Positions 55,049 through 64,000 of a stretch of DNA of 64,000 bases are shown one piece after another. Location of the stretch: NCBI RefSeq assembly GCF_000421845.1, contig NZ_ATXU01000008.1, forward strand, positions 62,001 to 126,000. Reading direction: 5' to 3'. The notes beneath the pieces are model-generated. The model did not search any database. It was not told the DNA's origin and saw only the letters and a list, made by a program, of their open reading frames with translations. The translations under genes were made by a program, and so were the position numbers. The DNA is from Leucobacter chironomi DSM 19883 (GTDB taxonomy: Bacteria > Actinomycetota > Actinomycetes > Actinomycetales > Microbacteriaceae). Numbering within the stretch: the first letter of the stretch is position 1; each line of letters opens with the position of its first letter.

Positions 55049-55795
55049 CTACTTCCGGCGCCCGCGCTCGGCGCGGTGACGACGGGCTTCGAGCAGCTGC
55101 TCGACCGCGTCGCGCGCGGCGGCGAGCTCTGCGACCTTCTTGCTGGTGCCGTCACCGGTGCCGATCACGCCGTCGAGCACGACCCGGGAGGTGTAGCGCC
55201 GGTCGTGGTCGGGGCCGGTGCCGGTGGTCTCATAGGGCGGGTGGGGCAGGCCGCGCCGGGCGGCCTCCTTCTGCAGCGAGGTCTTCGGATCGACGGCCGC
55301 CGTGAACCGTTCAGGGTCGGCGAACAGCGGGGCCACGAGGTCGAGCACGAAGCGATTCGCCGTCTCACCGTCGGTCGACAGGTAGACGGCGCCGATGATC
55401 GCCTCGACGGTGTCGGCCAGGATCGAGTCCTTGTCGCGTCCGCCGGTCTGGCGCTCCCCCTTGCCGAGGCGCAGCGAGGCGCCGATGCCGAGACCACGCG
55501 CCAGCTCGGCGAGCGCCACGGTCGACACGAGCGCCGAGCGGCGCTTCGCGAGCTCGCCCTCGCTCAGCTCCGGGTAGTCGCAGTAGAGCTTGAGCGTGAC
55601 GGCCTGACCCAGAATGGAGTCGCCGAGGAACTCGAGCCGCTCGTTGTGCGGCGCTCCCCCGTGCTCATACGCCCAGGAGCGGTGCGTCAGGGCGAGCTCC
55701 AGCAGTTCGGGGTCGATCCGCACCCCGAAGGGCACGAGAAAGCCGCCGGGTTCGCCCTGCGGCGTTCCCGACGGCTCTCGAGAGTTCGATGCCAA
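55049..55795 (-). CDS. rnc: Ribonuclease III
   Basis: A 248-residue endonuclease for double-stranded RNA (rRNA processing). NERLEFLGDSILGQAV is the catalytic signature; DSILADTVEAIIGAVYLSTD carries the second acidic pair. A dsRNA-binding domain occupies the last 70 residues. The start is TTG 55795, one base after the rpmF stop; MASNSREPSG has no better alternative. rpmF-rnc-mutM is a conserved order. Confidence 0.95.
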   Translation of the reverse strand: MASNSREPSGTPQGEPGGFLVPFGVRIDPELLELALTHRSWAYEHGGAPHNERLEFLGDSILGQAVTLKLYCDYPELSEGELAKRRSALVSTVALAELARGLGIGASLRLGKGERQTGGRDKDSILADTVEAIIGAVYLSTDGETANRFVLDLVAPLFADPERFTAAVDPKTSLQKEAARRGLPHPPYETTGTGPDHDRRYTSRVVLDGVIGTGDGTSKKVAELAAARDAVEQLLEARRHRAERGRRK

Positions 55796-55796
55796 C

Positions 55797-56000
55797 TTAG
55801 GCGTCGGCGACCTTGCGGCCCTTGTACTCGAGGAAGAGGGCGTTGCCCTGCGAGTCCTCGACCACGCGGGCGCGGTGCGGGAGGCTGTACACGGTGCGAC
55901 CGTTCTCGACGGTCTTCACCAGCTTCGGGGCCTCGGCCTTCCACGCCGAACGGCGGTGGCGAGTGTTCGAACGCGACATCTTGCGCTTGGGAACAGCCAT
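55797..56000 (-). CDS. rpmF: 50S ribosomal protein L32
   Basis: A 67-residue L32. [22 protein letters not shown] is the conserved start. It contains no cysteine, so it is the zinc-free form; many bacteria have a CxxC pair here. The ATG at 56000 has AAAGAG upstream. It lies between yceD and rnc, the usual place for L32. Confidence 0.95.
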   Translation of the reverse strand: MAVPKRKMSRSNTRHRRSAWKAEAPKLVKTVENGRTVYSLPHRARVVEDSQGNALFLEYKGRKVADA

Positions 56001-56013
56001 GATGCTCTCTTTC

Positions 56014-56562
56014 CTAATTGCTTTCAGGATCGGCGGACCGATCCACGTCTTCTTCCTCGGCCAGATACCCGGCCAGCGCAGCCCAGCGCGGATCGACCGC
56101 GTCGGGCTCGGCTGCAGCCTCGGCCTCGCGCAACTCACCGGACTCGGGATCGAGCCCCGGGCAGTCCGGGCGACACACTGGCTGGAACGGAAGTGCAAGC
56201 ACTACCGCGTCTCGGAGCGGGGGTTCAAGATCCACGTGATCACCGTGAACCCCATACTCGTCGGCCTCCGTAGGAGTATACGCGAAAAGCTCCTGAAACT
56301 CGACTTGAAACGGCGTGGCGAACTCTTTCAGGCAGCGCCCGCACTCGGCGTGCACGGTCGTGCGCACCTCGGCGGAGACGAGGATGCCCTCGTGCACCGA
56401 CTCCAGCCGCACGTCGAGGTCGAGGTTCTCTCCCTCGGCCACCCAGGCCAGTCCCTCGCCCAGCTTCTCGGGGGCGGCGACGGTGCGCGACCGCTCCCGC
56501 ATCTCGCCGGGACGGTTGTAGATATCTCTGATGCTCTCCTGGAACACGCGTGCGCTGCTCAT
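56014..56562 (-). CDS. yceD: YceD family protein (DUF177)
   Basis: A 182-residue protein. The CxxC region [27 protein letters not shown] and the second part [15 protein letters not shown] are typical of DUF177, the companion of rpmF in most bacteria. It aids 23S rRNA accumulation in plants and bacteria, and probably works in 50S assembly. The ATG shares one base with the coaD stop (TGATG). Confidence 0.9.
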   Translation of the reverse strand: MSSARVFQESIRDIYNRPGEMRERSRTVAAPEKLGEGLAWVAEGENLDLDVRLESVHEGILVSAEVRTTVHAECGRCLKEFATPFQVEFQELFAYTPTEADEYGVHGDHVDLEPPLRDAVVLALPFQPVCRPDCPGLDPESGELREAEAAAEPDAVDPRWAALAGYLAEEEDVDRSADPESN

Positions 56563-57056
56563 CAGGCGGGCCTCGTCTTCGCGAGGAAACGGGCCACGGC
56601 CGGCGGGACGTAGGCGGACACGTCGCCGCCCATCGAGGAGACCTGGCGCACCAGCGTGCTCGACACGTGCGCGTGCGCCGGGTCGGGCAGCAGGAACACG
56701 GTCTCGACGCCGGCGAGGCTGCGGTTCATGATGACCATCGGGGTCTCGTAGGCGACGTCGATCTGCGACCGGATGCCCTTCACGAGCACCGATGCGCCGA
56801 CCTCGGTGCAGTAGTCGACCAGCAGGCCGACCGACCACGAGGCCACGAGGATGTTGCGCGGCATCTGCGGATCCTCGTCGAGGGCCTTCTGGATCAGGCC
56901 GACGCGCTCCGAGATCGGCAGCATCGCGTCCTTGCCCGGGTTGTGCACGACGAGGACGTGCACCTCGTCGAAGATGTGGGCGGCTCGACGGATCACGTCG
57001 AGGTGCCCGAGGGTGACCGGGTCGAATGACCCCGGTACGACGGCGATCTTGCTCAT
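56562..57056 (-). CDS. coaD: Phosphopantetheine adenylyltransferase
   Basis: A 164-residue nucleotidyltransferase for the fourth step of CoA synthesis. [15 protein letters not shown] carries the TxGH motif and [10 protein letters not shown] the ISSTxxR motif. ATG 57056 lies 7 nt after TAGGGT, so the longer start at 57065 is unlikely. It leads the coaD-yceD-rpmF-rnc-mutM operon. Confidence 0.96.
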   Translation of the reverse strand: MSKIAVVPGSFDPVTLGHLDVIRRAAHIFDEVHVLVVHNPGKDAMLPISERVGLIQKALDEDPQMPRNILVASWSVGLLVDYCTEVGASVLVKGIRSQIDVAYETPMVIMNRSLAGVETVFLLPDPAHAHVSSTLVRQVSSMGGDVSAYVPPAVARFLAKTRPA

Positions 57057-57063
57057 GGGTTCC

Positions 57064-57069
57064 ACCCTA
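57064..57069 (-). promoter_or_regulatory. -10 box of the coaD operon (leaderless promoter)
   Basis: TAGGGT on the minus strand, 7 nt before ATG 57056. Confidence 0.5.
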
Positions 57070-57127
57070 TCTGTCGCAGCTGGGTGCGACGCCGCGACGC
57101 GGGCGGTGCCGCGTCGCGGCCCCGCGT

Positions 57128-57823
57128 TCAGAGCCCGTGCTGCTTCGCGAAGATCACCGCGTGCACTCGGTCGCGCAGCTGGAGCTTCGCGAGCACGCGC
57201 CCCACATGGGTCTTCACGGTGGACTCGGAGAGGAAGAGCTTGGCGCTGATCTCGGCGTTGTTGAGCCCCTCCGCGATGAGCCTCAGCACGTCGAGCTCCC
57301 GCTCGGTGAGCACGTCGAACGCCTGATCGGGAGTCGCCGCAGCGCCGTCGGCGACGGGCGCGGTCGGTGCCGTCTCCACGAGGCGCAGCTGCTCGATGAG
57401 CCGCCGGGTGACGCTCGGCGCCATCGCGGCGTCGCCGCCCGCGACCCGGCGGATCGCGTCGACGAGGTCGTCCGGGCGTGCGTCCTTGAGCAGGAAGCCG
57501 CTCGCCCCCGCCTGGATCGCGCCCGTGGCGTACTCGTCGAGATCGAAGGTGGTGAGCACGAGCACCCGCGTGTCAGGGTGCTCGGCGACGATGCGCCCGG
57601 TCGCCTCGATGCCGTTCATGCCGGGCATGCGCACGTCCATGAGCACCACGTCGCACCGGTCGCCGCCGGCCTCCAGCTCGGAGAGCGCCGCCAGTGCGGC
57701 CTCGCCGTCGGCCGCCTCCGCCACGACATCGATACCGGGCTCCGCCAGGAGCACCAGGCGGAAGCCAGTGCGGATCAGCTCCTGGTCGTCGACCAGCATC
57801 ACCCTGATCTGAGCCTCACTCAT
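57128..57823 (-). CDS. NarL/FixJ family response regulator
   Basis: A 231-residue regulator: receiver with [11 protein letters not shown], phospho-acceptor Asp in [12 protein letters not shown], and Lys in [10 protein letters not shown]; then a LuxR-type helix-turn-helix [36 protein letters not shown]. Its start overlaps the kinase stop by 4 nt (ATGA). It most likely controls the ABC exporter that follows the kinase on the upstream side. Confidence 0.92.
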   Translation of the reverse strand: MSEAQIRVMLVDDQELIRTGFRLVLLAEPGIDVVAEAADGEAALAALSELEAGGDRCDVVLMDVRMPGMNGIEATGRIVAEHPDTRVLVLTTFDLDEYATGAIQAGASGFLLKDARPDDLVDAIRRVAGGDAAMAPSVTRRLIEQLRLVETAPTAPVADGAAATPDQAFDVLTERELDVLRLIAEGLNNAEISAKLFLSESTVKTHVGRVLAKLQLRDRVHAVIFAKQHGL

Positions 57824-59259
57824 CTTCTCTCCTCTTCGGTTTCCGGATCGGCGGCTGCGCCGCCATTCTGAGACCCCGCCGCGTCGCCGGGCACGCGCTC
57901 GCGCGCCGCGGCACTGACGGGCAGTTCGGCGCGCAGCCGCCAGCCGCCGCCCAGATCGGCCACGGGGCCCGCCGAGATCTCGCCGCCGAACACGCGGGCC
58001 CGCTCGCGGAGCCCGGTGATCCCGCGCCCCGAGCCGACCCCCGACACCGGGGGCATCGTGCCCGCGACCGCGCCGAAGTCGCGCACCTCGATCACGGTGC
58101 GGTCGGGCAGACGCTCGATCCGCACCTCGGCTCGCGCGCCGGTGCCTGCATAGCGCAGCACGTTCGTCAGGCCCTCCTGCACCACGCGGTACACCGCGAG
58201 ATCCTGCCCGCGGTCACCGGAAGCCTCACCGGACACGACCAGGCTCACATCGACGCCCGCGTCGCGGAAGCCGCGCGCAAGCTCGGGCAGATCCTGCACC
58301 CCCGGCTGCGGCACGAGCTCGGCCTGCTCGCCCTGCTCGGTGAGCGCGCCGAGCAGGCGGCGCATCTCCGCGAGCGCAGTGCGCCCGGTCTCGGCGCTGC
58401 GCGTCATCGCGTCGGCCGCCGCCTCGGGCGCCGCCTGCGCCGCCCGGGCCGCGCCCTCGGAGAGCGCGATCATCACCGAGACCGAGTGCGCCACGATGTC
58501 GTGCATCTCGCGGGCGATGCGCGAGCGCTCCTCGGCGACGGCGAGCTGCGCGAGCTGGTCGCGCTCACGGGCGAGCTGATGGGCCCGGTCGATGATCGCC
58601 TCCAGATAGCGTCTGCGGTTTCCGAGGTTGATGCCGAGCATGAGCACGGCGAGATACCAGATCGCGGTCATCACGCTGGCGATGATGAAATCGGGCACCG
58701 ACATCGGCGCCGCGCCGTCGACGCGACTGATGCCGCCCGGCGTGATCTCGCCGGCAGTCGCCCAGGTCGTGCCCGAGAGCACCGAGACAAGGCTGCCGCC
58801 CACACTCGCCACGACGGCGATCGCGTAGCCGATCCACCCTGCCGCGACGCTGCGGTACACCGGCACCGCGTAGATCAGGAAGAGCATTGCGACGCCCGAC
58901 GCGAGCGCCTGAGCGCCGTGGTCGCCGAGCATCGCGACCGTCACGACGATGAGGCCCGCAAGCGGGTAGCGCCGCCGGAAGAGCAGCGCCGCCCCGATCA
59001 CGACGACCCGCAGCACGGCCAGCGGCCACCACGGCCACTCCAGGTAGCCCGGCAGCGAGAACCAGTCCGAGACGGCGAGGCCATCGACCGGCGCCTGGGC
59101 GGTCAGCAGGTCGATGAGCACCCCGAGCAGGCAGCCGAGTACGTACCAGGTCACGATGAACACGTCGACCGCGAGCGGGTGCGCCGCCAGCGCCCGCCGG
59201 ATCACTCCCGGCGGGCGCGGCAGCCGCACCTCGTCCGCGGCCGTCAGTTCTGGGTTCAC
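57820..59259 (-). CDS. Two-component sensor histidine kinase (HisKA_3 type)
   Basis: A 479-residue kinase with five to six membrane helices in the first 220 residues, a HisKA_3 domain with SRIAREMHDIVAHSVSVMIALSEG (His in MHDIVAHS) and a HATPase domain with GLTNVLRYAG and GSGRGITGLRERARVFGG. Such kinases with few extracellular loops often sense envelope stress or lipid-targeting antibiotics. GTG start with TAGGGT 6 nt upstream (leaderless). Confidence 0.9.
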   Translation of the reverse strand: MNPELTAADEVRLPRPPGVIRRALAAHPLAVDVFIVTWYVLGCLLGVLIDLLTAQAPVDGLAVSDWFSLPGYLEWPWWPLAVLRVVVIGAALLFRRRYPLAGLIVVTVAMLGDHGAQALASGVAMLFLIYAVPVYRSVAAGWIGYAIAVVASVGGSLVSVLSGTTWATAGEITPGGISRVDGAAPMSVPDFIIASVMTAIWYLAVLMLGINLGNRRRYLEAIIDRAHQLARERDQLAQLAVAEERSRIAREMHDIVAHSVSVMIALSEGAARAAQAAPEAAADAMTRSAETGRTALAEMRRLLGALTEQGEQAELVPQPGVQDLPELARGFRDAGVDVSLVVSGEASGDRGQDLAVYRVVQEGLTNVLRYAGTGARAEVRIERLPDRTVIEVRDFGAVAGTMPPVSGVGSGRGITGLRERARVFGGEISAGPVADLGGGWRLRAELPVSAAARERVPGDAAGSQNGGAAADPETEEERR

Positions 59260-59265
59260 CCCTTC

Positions 59266-59271
59266 ACCCTA
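59266..59271 (-). promoter_or_regulatory. -10 box of the kinase-regulator pair (leaderless promoter)
   Basis: TAGGGT on the minus strand, 6 nt before the GTG at 59259. Confidence 0.55.
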
Positions 59272-59293
59272 CTGATTCGCCCGGTCGAGCGGA

Positions 59294-60235
59294 TCAGCGC
59301 GCGTCGCGGCGCTTGAAGAGCAGGGCAGCGGGCACGAGCGCAGCCGCAGCCCACACGGCCATCGCAGCGAGCGCCTGCCAGTAGTCGGGTCCGGCGGCCA
59401 CGGCCTGGCCGTCGACCGTCACGGCTGCCGGCATCGAGGCGTCGGTGATGCCTGCCGCGAGGGTGCTGCCGAGGTCGCCCGGCATGTACGCCGCGACGGT
59501 GGGCAGCCACTCCCAGCCGGTCAGCATGAGCACCTGCATGGCGATCGGCAGCACGAAGGTGACACCGGCGATCACCGCGATGCCGCCGGCGGTGGAGCGC
59601 AGCATCGTCGCGATCCCGAAGGCCAGCAGGGTGATGAGCACCAGGTAGGCCACGGTGCCGAGGCCGCCCGAGATCACAGCGGTGGATCCGAGCTGCCCCG
59701 CCGCCTCCGGCAGGAAGGCGACCGCGAGGGCGAGGCCGCCGAGCACGAGCGCGAGCGCGGTGACGGCGGCGACCGCGGCCGTCACGATCGCCTTCGCCAC
59801 GAGCACCGGCGTGCGCTGCGGCACCGCGGTGAGCGTCGAGAGGATCATGCCGCTCGAGTACTCGCTGGTGACGGCGAACACGCCGAGCACCCCGAAGACG
59901 AGTGCGAGGAACGGCGCGGTGAAGGTCGAGACGATCAGCAGGTAGCTCTGCAGCCCCGCCGGGTCGGTCGTCATCATCGCGTCGGCCCCGCCCGCCTGGC
60001 TGCTCCAGAGCAGCGCGATCATCGCACTCAGTCCGAGACCGACGAGCACGGTGATGAGCAGGGTGAGACGGATGCTGCGCAGCGACGACAGCTTGATGCG
60101 CTCGGAGCGCAGCACGCCGCCGAAGCTGAGCCGCAGGGCGCGGCCCGTCGCGGGGCGCTGGGCGGCACGGGTGGCGGATGCGCCGGTCTCCTGGCCGGGG
60201 GTGCCGCTCGCGTCAATGGTGATGGTGGAGGTCAT
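59294..60235 (-). CDS. ABC transporter permease (ABC-2 type)
   Basis: A 313-residue membrane protein. After a 35-residue soluble start there are six hydrophobic segments, with FAVTSEYSSGMILSTLTAVPQRTPVLVAK between the second and third, the hallmark of ABC-2 permeases that partner BceA/YtrB-like ATPases. It follows the ATPase by 30 nt, and AAGGAAG precedes the ATG. Probably exports or senses an antimicrobial or lipid; substrate unknown. Confidence 0.88.
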   Translation of the reverse strand: MTSTITIDASGTPGQETGASATRAAQRPATGRALRLSFGGVLRSERIKLSSLRSIRLTLLITVLVGLGLSAMIALLWSSQAGGADAMMTTDPAGLQSYLLIVSTFTAPFLALVFGVLGVFAVTSEYSSGMILSTLTAVPQRTPVLVAKAIVTAAVAAVTALALVLGGLALAVAFLPEAAGQLGSTAVISGGLGTVAYLVLITLLAFGIATMLRSTAGGIAVIAGVTFVLPIAMQVLMLTGWEWLPTVAAYMPGDLGSTLAAGITDASMPAAVTVDGQAVAAGPDYWQALAAMAVWAAAALVPAALLFKRRDAR

Positions 60236-60265
60236 GATCTGCTTCCTTCGTGAAGTGGGTGGGGC

Positions 60266-61174
60266 CTAAGCGGCCTGGTACTCGAGTTCGCCGCGCGTGA
60301 GCGCGAGATAGGCGTCCTCGAGCGAGGACGAGACCGGGCTGAGCTCGTGCAGTTCGATGCCGTGCGCGGCGGCGGCGCGGCCGATCTCGGCGGCGGAGAT
60401 CCCGCGCGCGGTGAAGGCGTGCTCCCCCTGGGGATCCAGCTCCACCCCCGCAGCGTTCATGAGCAGCGCCGCGAGCCTCGCAGCGTCGGGACTCTGCACC
60501 CGCACGCGCTCGCCCTGCGCGCCGCCGGCGACGAACTCGGCGATGGGGGCGTCGGCGACGACGCGGCCGCGACCGAGCACGATGACGTGATCGGCGGTCT
60601 GCGCCATCTCGCTCATCAGGTGGCTCGACAGCAGCACCGTGCGGCCTTCGCCTGCGAGGTGGCGCAGCAGCTGCCGCACCCACAGCACACCGTCGGGGTC
60701 GAGGCCGTTGACGGGCTCATCGAGGATGAGCGTCTGCGGGTCGCCGAGCAGGGCCGCCGCGATGCCGAGACGCTGACCCATACCGAGGGAGAAACCGCCG
60801 ACGCGCTTGCCCGCGACGGCCGCGAGGCCGGTCTGTTCGAGCACCTCGTGCACGCGGCGATCGGGGATGCCGTGCGTCGCGGCGAGGGCGCGCAGGTGAC
60901 TGCGGGCGCTGCGGCCCGGGTGCACGCCCTTCGCATCGAGCAGCGCGCCCACCTCGGCGAGCGGCGCCGGCGAATCGGCGTAGCGCTTGCCGTTGACGGT
61001 GACCGTGCCCGCCGAGGGGCGATCCAGCCCCACCATGAGGCGCATGCTCGTCGACTTGCCGGCACCGTTCGGGCCGAGGAAACCAGTCACCTGGCCGGGT
61101 TTGATCGAGAAGCTGACGTCGTCGACAGCGGTCTCCTTACCGTACTGCTTGCTCAGGCCTCGTGCCTCGATCAT
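60266..61174 (-). CDS. ABC transporter ATP-binding protein
   Basis: A 302-residue ATPase: Walker A GPNGAGKSTSMRLM, signature FSLGMGQRLGIAAALL, Walker B LILDEPVNGLDPDG, and SSHLMSEMA. LGMGQ in the signature and a 90-residue C-terminal extension are typical of drug-type ABC-2 exporters. ATG 61174 has AAGGAGAG upstream, so this gene has a leader; an upstream in-frame ATG at 61231 is less likely. Confidence 0.92.
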   Translation of the reverse strand: MIEARGLSKQYGKETAVDDVSFSIKPGQVTGFLGPNGAGKSTSMRLMVGLDRPSAGTVTVNGKRYADSPAPLAEVGALLDAKGVHPGRSARSHLRALAATHGIPDRRVHEVLEQTGLAAVAGKRVGGFSLGMGQRLGIAAALLGDPQTLILDEPVNGLDPDGVLWVRQLLRHLAGEGRTVLLSSHLMSEMAQTADHVIVLGRGRVVADAPIAEFVAGGAQGERVRVQSPDAARLAALLMNAAGVELDPQGEHAFTARGISAAEIGRAAAAHGIELHELSPVSSSLEDAYLALTRGELEYQAA

Positions 61175-61307
61175 GGTGCTCTCCTTCGCGTGGGCGACTG
61201 TCGATGCACGGTGCTGCATCGTTGTCTCCACGCTATGAGCAGACGGCGTCAGGCGGATCGACCCCGGGTGCCTCGCGGATGGTACCTGGGTACCGCTTCG
61301 AAGGGCC

Positions 61308-63503
61308 CTACGACTTCGCGAGGTTGTCGAGCAGGCCGGCCTCGTGCTCGCGGGCGATGAGCTCGGCGAGCCCCGGCGCGGTCGCCAGCTCGGGGTCGCG
61401 GTCGAGCAGCGCGGCGGCGACGTCGCGCGCGTGCGAGATGAGCTCGCCGTGCTCGGCCACCCGCAGCAGCTTCAACGTCGACCGCCCGCCCGACTGCGCA
61501 GTGCCGAGGATGTCGCCCTCGCGCCGCAGTTCGAGGTCGACCTCGGCGAGCGCGAAGCCGTCTGAGGTCGCCGCGACCGCCTCGATGCGCTCGCGCGCGA
61601 CCGAGCCCTGCTCGGAGGTCGTCATGAGCAGGCACAGCCCCGGATGCTCGCCGCGACCCACACGGCCGCGCAGCTGGTGCAGCTGCGAGATGCCGAAGCG
61701 GTCGGCGTCCCGCACGATCATGATGGAGGCGTTGGGCACGTTGACGCCCACCTCGATGACGGTGGTCGCGACGAGGATCCCGATCCGCCCCTCCGCGAAG
61801 CCGCGCATGATGCGGTCCTTCTCGTCGCTCGCCATGCCGCCGTCGAGCCCCTCGATCTGCACACCCGCGTACTCGGGGCGGCGTCGCAGCTCGGCGACGG
61901 TGTCTTCGACGTTGGCGAGGGGGCGGGCGCGCTCGCCGGCTTCTTCGCCGTCGAGCTCTGGATCGACCTCGCCGGCCGAGATCGCCGGGCAGACCACGTA
62001 CACCTGACGGCCCGAGGCGAGGTCTTCGGCGGTGCGGGCCCAGACGCGGGCGGCGCGGTTCGGCATCTCGAGCTCGGGCACGGTGAAGGTCTCGATGCCC
62101 TGCCTCCCCGGGGGGAGCTCGCGGATCGTGGTGACCTCCAGGTCGCCGAACGCGGTCAGCGCCACGGTGCGCGGGATGGGGGTGGCGGTCATGGCGAGCA
62201 CGTGCGGCGAGGCGCCCTTGCGCCGCAGCGCCTCGCGCTGCTCGACGCCGAAGCGGTGCTGCTCGTCGACGACGATGAAGCCCAGATCGTAGAAGGTGAC
62301 GTTGTCGCTGATGAGAGCGTGGGTGCCGACCGCGATACGGCAGGTGCCGGAGGCCAGCGAGAGCAGCGCCCGTTTGCGCTCGGCCGCCGGCATGCGTCCC
62401 GTCAGCAGCACCGGGTTCAGCTCGGCCGCGAGGTCGGGGCCCAGCGCCTCCGTGATCGAGCGGAAGTGCTGCGCCGCGAGCACCTCGGTGGGCGCGAGCA
62501 GCGCGCTCTGGCCCCCGCTCGCGGCCACTTGCAGCATGGCGCGCAGCGCCACGAGCGTCTTGCCGGACCCCACCTCGCCCTGCAGCAGGCGGTGCATGGG
62601 GTGGGGTTGCGCGAGCTCGTGCGAGATCGTCTCGCCGGCAAGGCGCTGGTCGCCCGTCAACTCGAAGGGCAGCGCGGCGTCGAAGCGACCGAGCGGGGTG
62701 GATCCGGGCTCCGCGCCGGCCGCGGTCGTGAGCGGCCGCGGGGTGCTCGATTCGAGCCCCGCGCGACGGCGGCGATCGAGCAGGGCGAGCTGCAGCTCGA
62801 ACGCCTCGCGGAAGCGCAGGCTCTGCTGCGCCCCCCGCCAGTCGGCGTCGTGCTGCGGACGGTGGATGAGTTCGAGCGCCCGGCCGTACGCCATGACGCC
62901 TTCGGCGTCGCGGATCTCCCCCGGCAGCGGATCCGGCACCGGGCCGAGAGCGTCGAGGGCGAGCTCCACCGCGCGCTGGATGGTCCAGCTCGGCAGCTGC
63001 GCCGTCGCGGGGTAGATCGGCACTGGCGTCTCGGCCCACGCCTTCGCCGCAGCCTCGTCGAGCTGCTCCCCGCCCGGCGCCTCGTCCCGGTTCTCGAACA
63101 GCTCGTACTCGGGGTGCTGCAACTGCAGACTGCCCCGGTACTCGCTCACCTTGCCCGCGAAGATGCCGCGGCGCCCCGCCACCAGCTCGCGGCTGCGCCA
63201 CTGCTGGTTGAAGAAGGTGAGTGTGAGCGTACCCGTGCCATCGGTGATGCGGGCTTCGAGCAGGTTGCCGTTGCGGCGCTGCATGCGGCGCTCGCGCACG
63301 TCGAGCACCTGGGCGACCACGGTGATCTGGTCGCCGATGGGCAGACCGCGCAGCGGCGTCAGCTCGCCCCGACGCGAATAGCGGCGCGGGAAGTGGTGCA
63401 GCAGATCGGCCACCGTGCGCATCTCGAATGCCCGCTCCAGCGGCTTCGCCGTGCGCGCGCCCACCACGCCGTCGAGGCGGGTGTCGAGCGAGGCCTGAGT
63501 CAT
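61308..63503 (-). CDS. recG: ATP-dependent DNA helicase RecG
   Basis: A 731-residue branched-DNA helicase that reverses stalled forks. An N-terminal wedge (OB) domain with DQITVVAQVLDVRERRMQRRNG, then helicase motifs LLQGEVGSGKTLVALRAML, DEQHRFGVEQREALRRKG, TATPIPRTVALTAFGDLEVT and QLRGRVGRGEHPGLCLLM. TACGCT lies exactly 6 nt before the ATG, which excludes the longer frame. Confidence 0.97.
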   Translation of the reverse strand: MTQASLDTRLDGVVGARTAKPLERAFEMRTVADLLHHFPRRYSRRGELTPLRGLPIGDQITVVAQVLDVRERRMQRRNGNLLEARITDGTGTLTLTFFNQQWRSRELVAGRRGIFAGKVSEYRGSLQLQHPEYELFENRDEAPGGEQLDEAAAKAWAETPVPIYPATAQLPSWTIQRAVELALDALGPVPDPLPGEIRDAEGVMAYGRALELIHRPQHDADWRGAQQSLRFREAFELQLALLDRRRRAGLESSTPRPLTTAAGAEPGSTPLGRFDAALPFELTGDQRLAGETISHELAQPHPMHRLLQGEVGSGKTLVALRAMLQVAASGGQSALLAPTEVLAAQHFRSITEALGPDLAAELNPVLLTGRMPAAERKRALLSLASGTCRIAVGTHALISDNVTFYDLGFIVVDEQHRFGVEQREALRRKGASPHVLAMTATPIPRTVALTAFGDLEVTTIRELPPGRQGIETFTVPELEMPNRAARVWARTAEDLASGRQVYVVCPAISAGEVDPELDGEEAGERARPLANVEDTVAELRRRPEYAGVQIEGLDGGMASDEKDRIMRGFAEGRIGILVATTVIEVGVNVPNASIMIVRDADRFGISQLHQLRGRVGRGEHPGLCLLMTTSEQGSVARERIEAVAATSDGFALAEVDLELRREGDILGTAQSGGRSTLKLLRVAEHGELISHARDVAAALLDRDPELATAPGLAELIAREHEAGLLDNLAKS

Positions 63504-63509
63504 GCCTCC

Positions 63510-63515
63510 AGCGTA
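63510..63515 (-). promoter_or_regulatory. -10 box of recG (leaderless promoter)
   Basis: TACGCT on the minus strand, 6 nt before ATG 63503. Confidence 0.45.
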
Positions 63516-63624
63516 GCGGCGACCTCCGACGCCGCCACGACCGACGGGCACCGCAACCGACGGACCCCCACGACAGACGGATCCCGGCTCGTCACGGCGA
63601 GCGACCCGGTGCGCGACGAGGCGG

Positions 63625-63630
63625 TACCCT
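63625..63630 (+). promoter_or_regulatory. -10 box of rsmD (leaderless promoter)
   Basis: TACCCT, exactly 6 nt before ATG 63637. Confidence 0.5.
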
Positions 63631-63636
63631 CGTGGG

Positions 63637-64000
63637 ATGACCAGAATCATCGCCGGAGCCGCGGGATCGCTGCGACTCGACGTGCCGAAGTCGGGCACGC
63701 GGCCGACGAGCGACCGGGTGCGCGAGGCGATCTTCTCGACGCTCGAATCCTGGGGCCTCGTCGACGGCGCACGCGTGCTCGACCTGTACGCGGGCTCGGG
63801 CGCTCTCGGCCTCGAAGCCGCGAGCCGCGGCGCCGCGGCCGTGACGCTCGTCGAGAAGCACCCGCAGGCGGCCCAGGTGGCGAGCCGCAACACGCGCACG
63901 GTGCTCGGGGCGTTCGGCGGATCCGGATCCGCCCCCCGCATCGAGGTGATGCGGCAGTCGGTGCAGGGATTCCTCGACGGCGCGGGTGCCGCGCGCTGGG
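63637..64000 (+). CDS. rsmD: 16S rRNA (guanine-966-N2)-methyltransferase RsmD, N-terminal part (runs off the window)
   Basis: 121 residues visible. TRIIAGAAGSLRLDVPKSGTRPTSDRVREAIFSTL is the RsmD opening and VLDLYAGSGALGLEAASRGA is the S-adenosylmethionine-binding motif. The NPPY catalytic motif should lie beyond the window edge. Divergent from recG, its usual neighbour in actinobacteria, where coaD often follows. Confidence 0.94.
   Translation, partial: MTRIIAGAAGSLRLDVPKSGTRPTSDRVREAIFSTLESWGLVDGARVLDLYAGSGALGLEAASRGAAAVTLVEKHPQAAQVASRNTRTVLGAFGGSGSAPRIEVMRQSVQGFLDGAGAARW

Overview
The window is about 64 kb of very GC-rich, densely coding chromosome with no plasmid, phage, insertion sequence, CRISPR array, rRNA or tRNA that I can recognise. 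Gene content and order (lepA-hemW-hrcA-dnaJ-rsmE-hinT-phoH; rpsT facing holA-comEC-comEA-leuS; ffh/ftsY/smc; trmD-rimM-khpA-rpsP; mutM-rnc-rpmF-yceD-coaD; murT-gatD) point to an actinobacterium, most likely Microbacteriaceae (Leucobacter-like at a guess; the genus is inference).

Layout: 1-7.8 kb is a leftward block for translation fidelity and heat shock (phoH fragment, hinT, rsmE, dnaJ, hrcA with a perfect CIRCE operator, hemW, a DUF1990 gene, lepA). 8-11.8 kb is a rightward K+-type module: a KimA-like APC transporter, a KdpD-like kinase without the KdpD sensor arm, and a KdpE-like regulator. 12-20.8 kb holds rpsT with a structured leader and terminator, then holA, comEC, a comEA interrupted by an amber codon, and leuS. 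20.8-23.2 kb has divergent pabB/pabC-type genes. 23.2-29.3 kb is the cydABDC operon (cytochrome bd oxidase and its assembly ABC transporter). 29.5-32.4 kb carries an App1-type phosphatase, a FUSC membrane protein and a YceI protein. 32.8-37.2 kb is gatD/murT (lipid II amidation) and the trmD ribosomal operon. 37.5-48.7 kb holds an S33 hydrolase, a CDP-alcohol phosphatidyltransferase, a frameshifted membrane protein gene, ffh, a 3-hydroxyacyl-CoA dehydrogenase-like gene, a macro-domain fusion, ftsY and smc. 48.8-54 kb is the most accessory stretch: small membrane proteins, a SAP-domain protein, chorismate mutase, a GNAT and a TetR/metallo-hydrolase pair. 54-64 kb returns to housekeeping (mutM, rnc, rpmF, yceD, coaD), then a two-component system with an ABC exporter, recG and the start of rsmD.

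The strongest global signal is transcriptional. At 23 genes a TANNNT-like -10 box sits exactly 6-7 nt upstream of the start codon, which predicts leaderless mRNAs, while a few genes (rpsT, cydA, hrcA) clearly have leaders. This rule also settles several start codons. Other points: comEA and one membrane protein gene are each broken by a single lesion; three palindromic 10-mers spaced exactly 22 bp lie in the cydA/App1 intergenic region; several long intergenic palindromes are present; and a 33-bp in-frame duplication spans the ftsY stop codon. I see no clear multi-gene defence or biosynthetic system that would count as an undescribed system.
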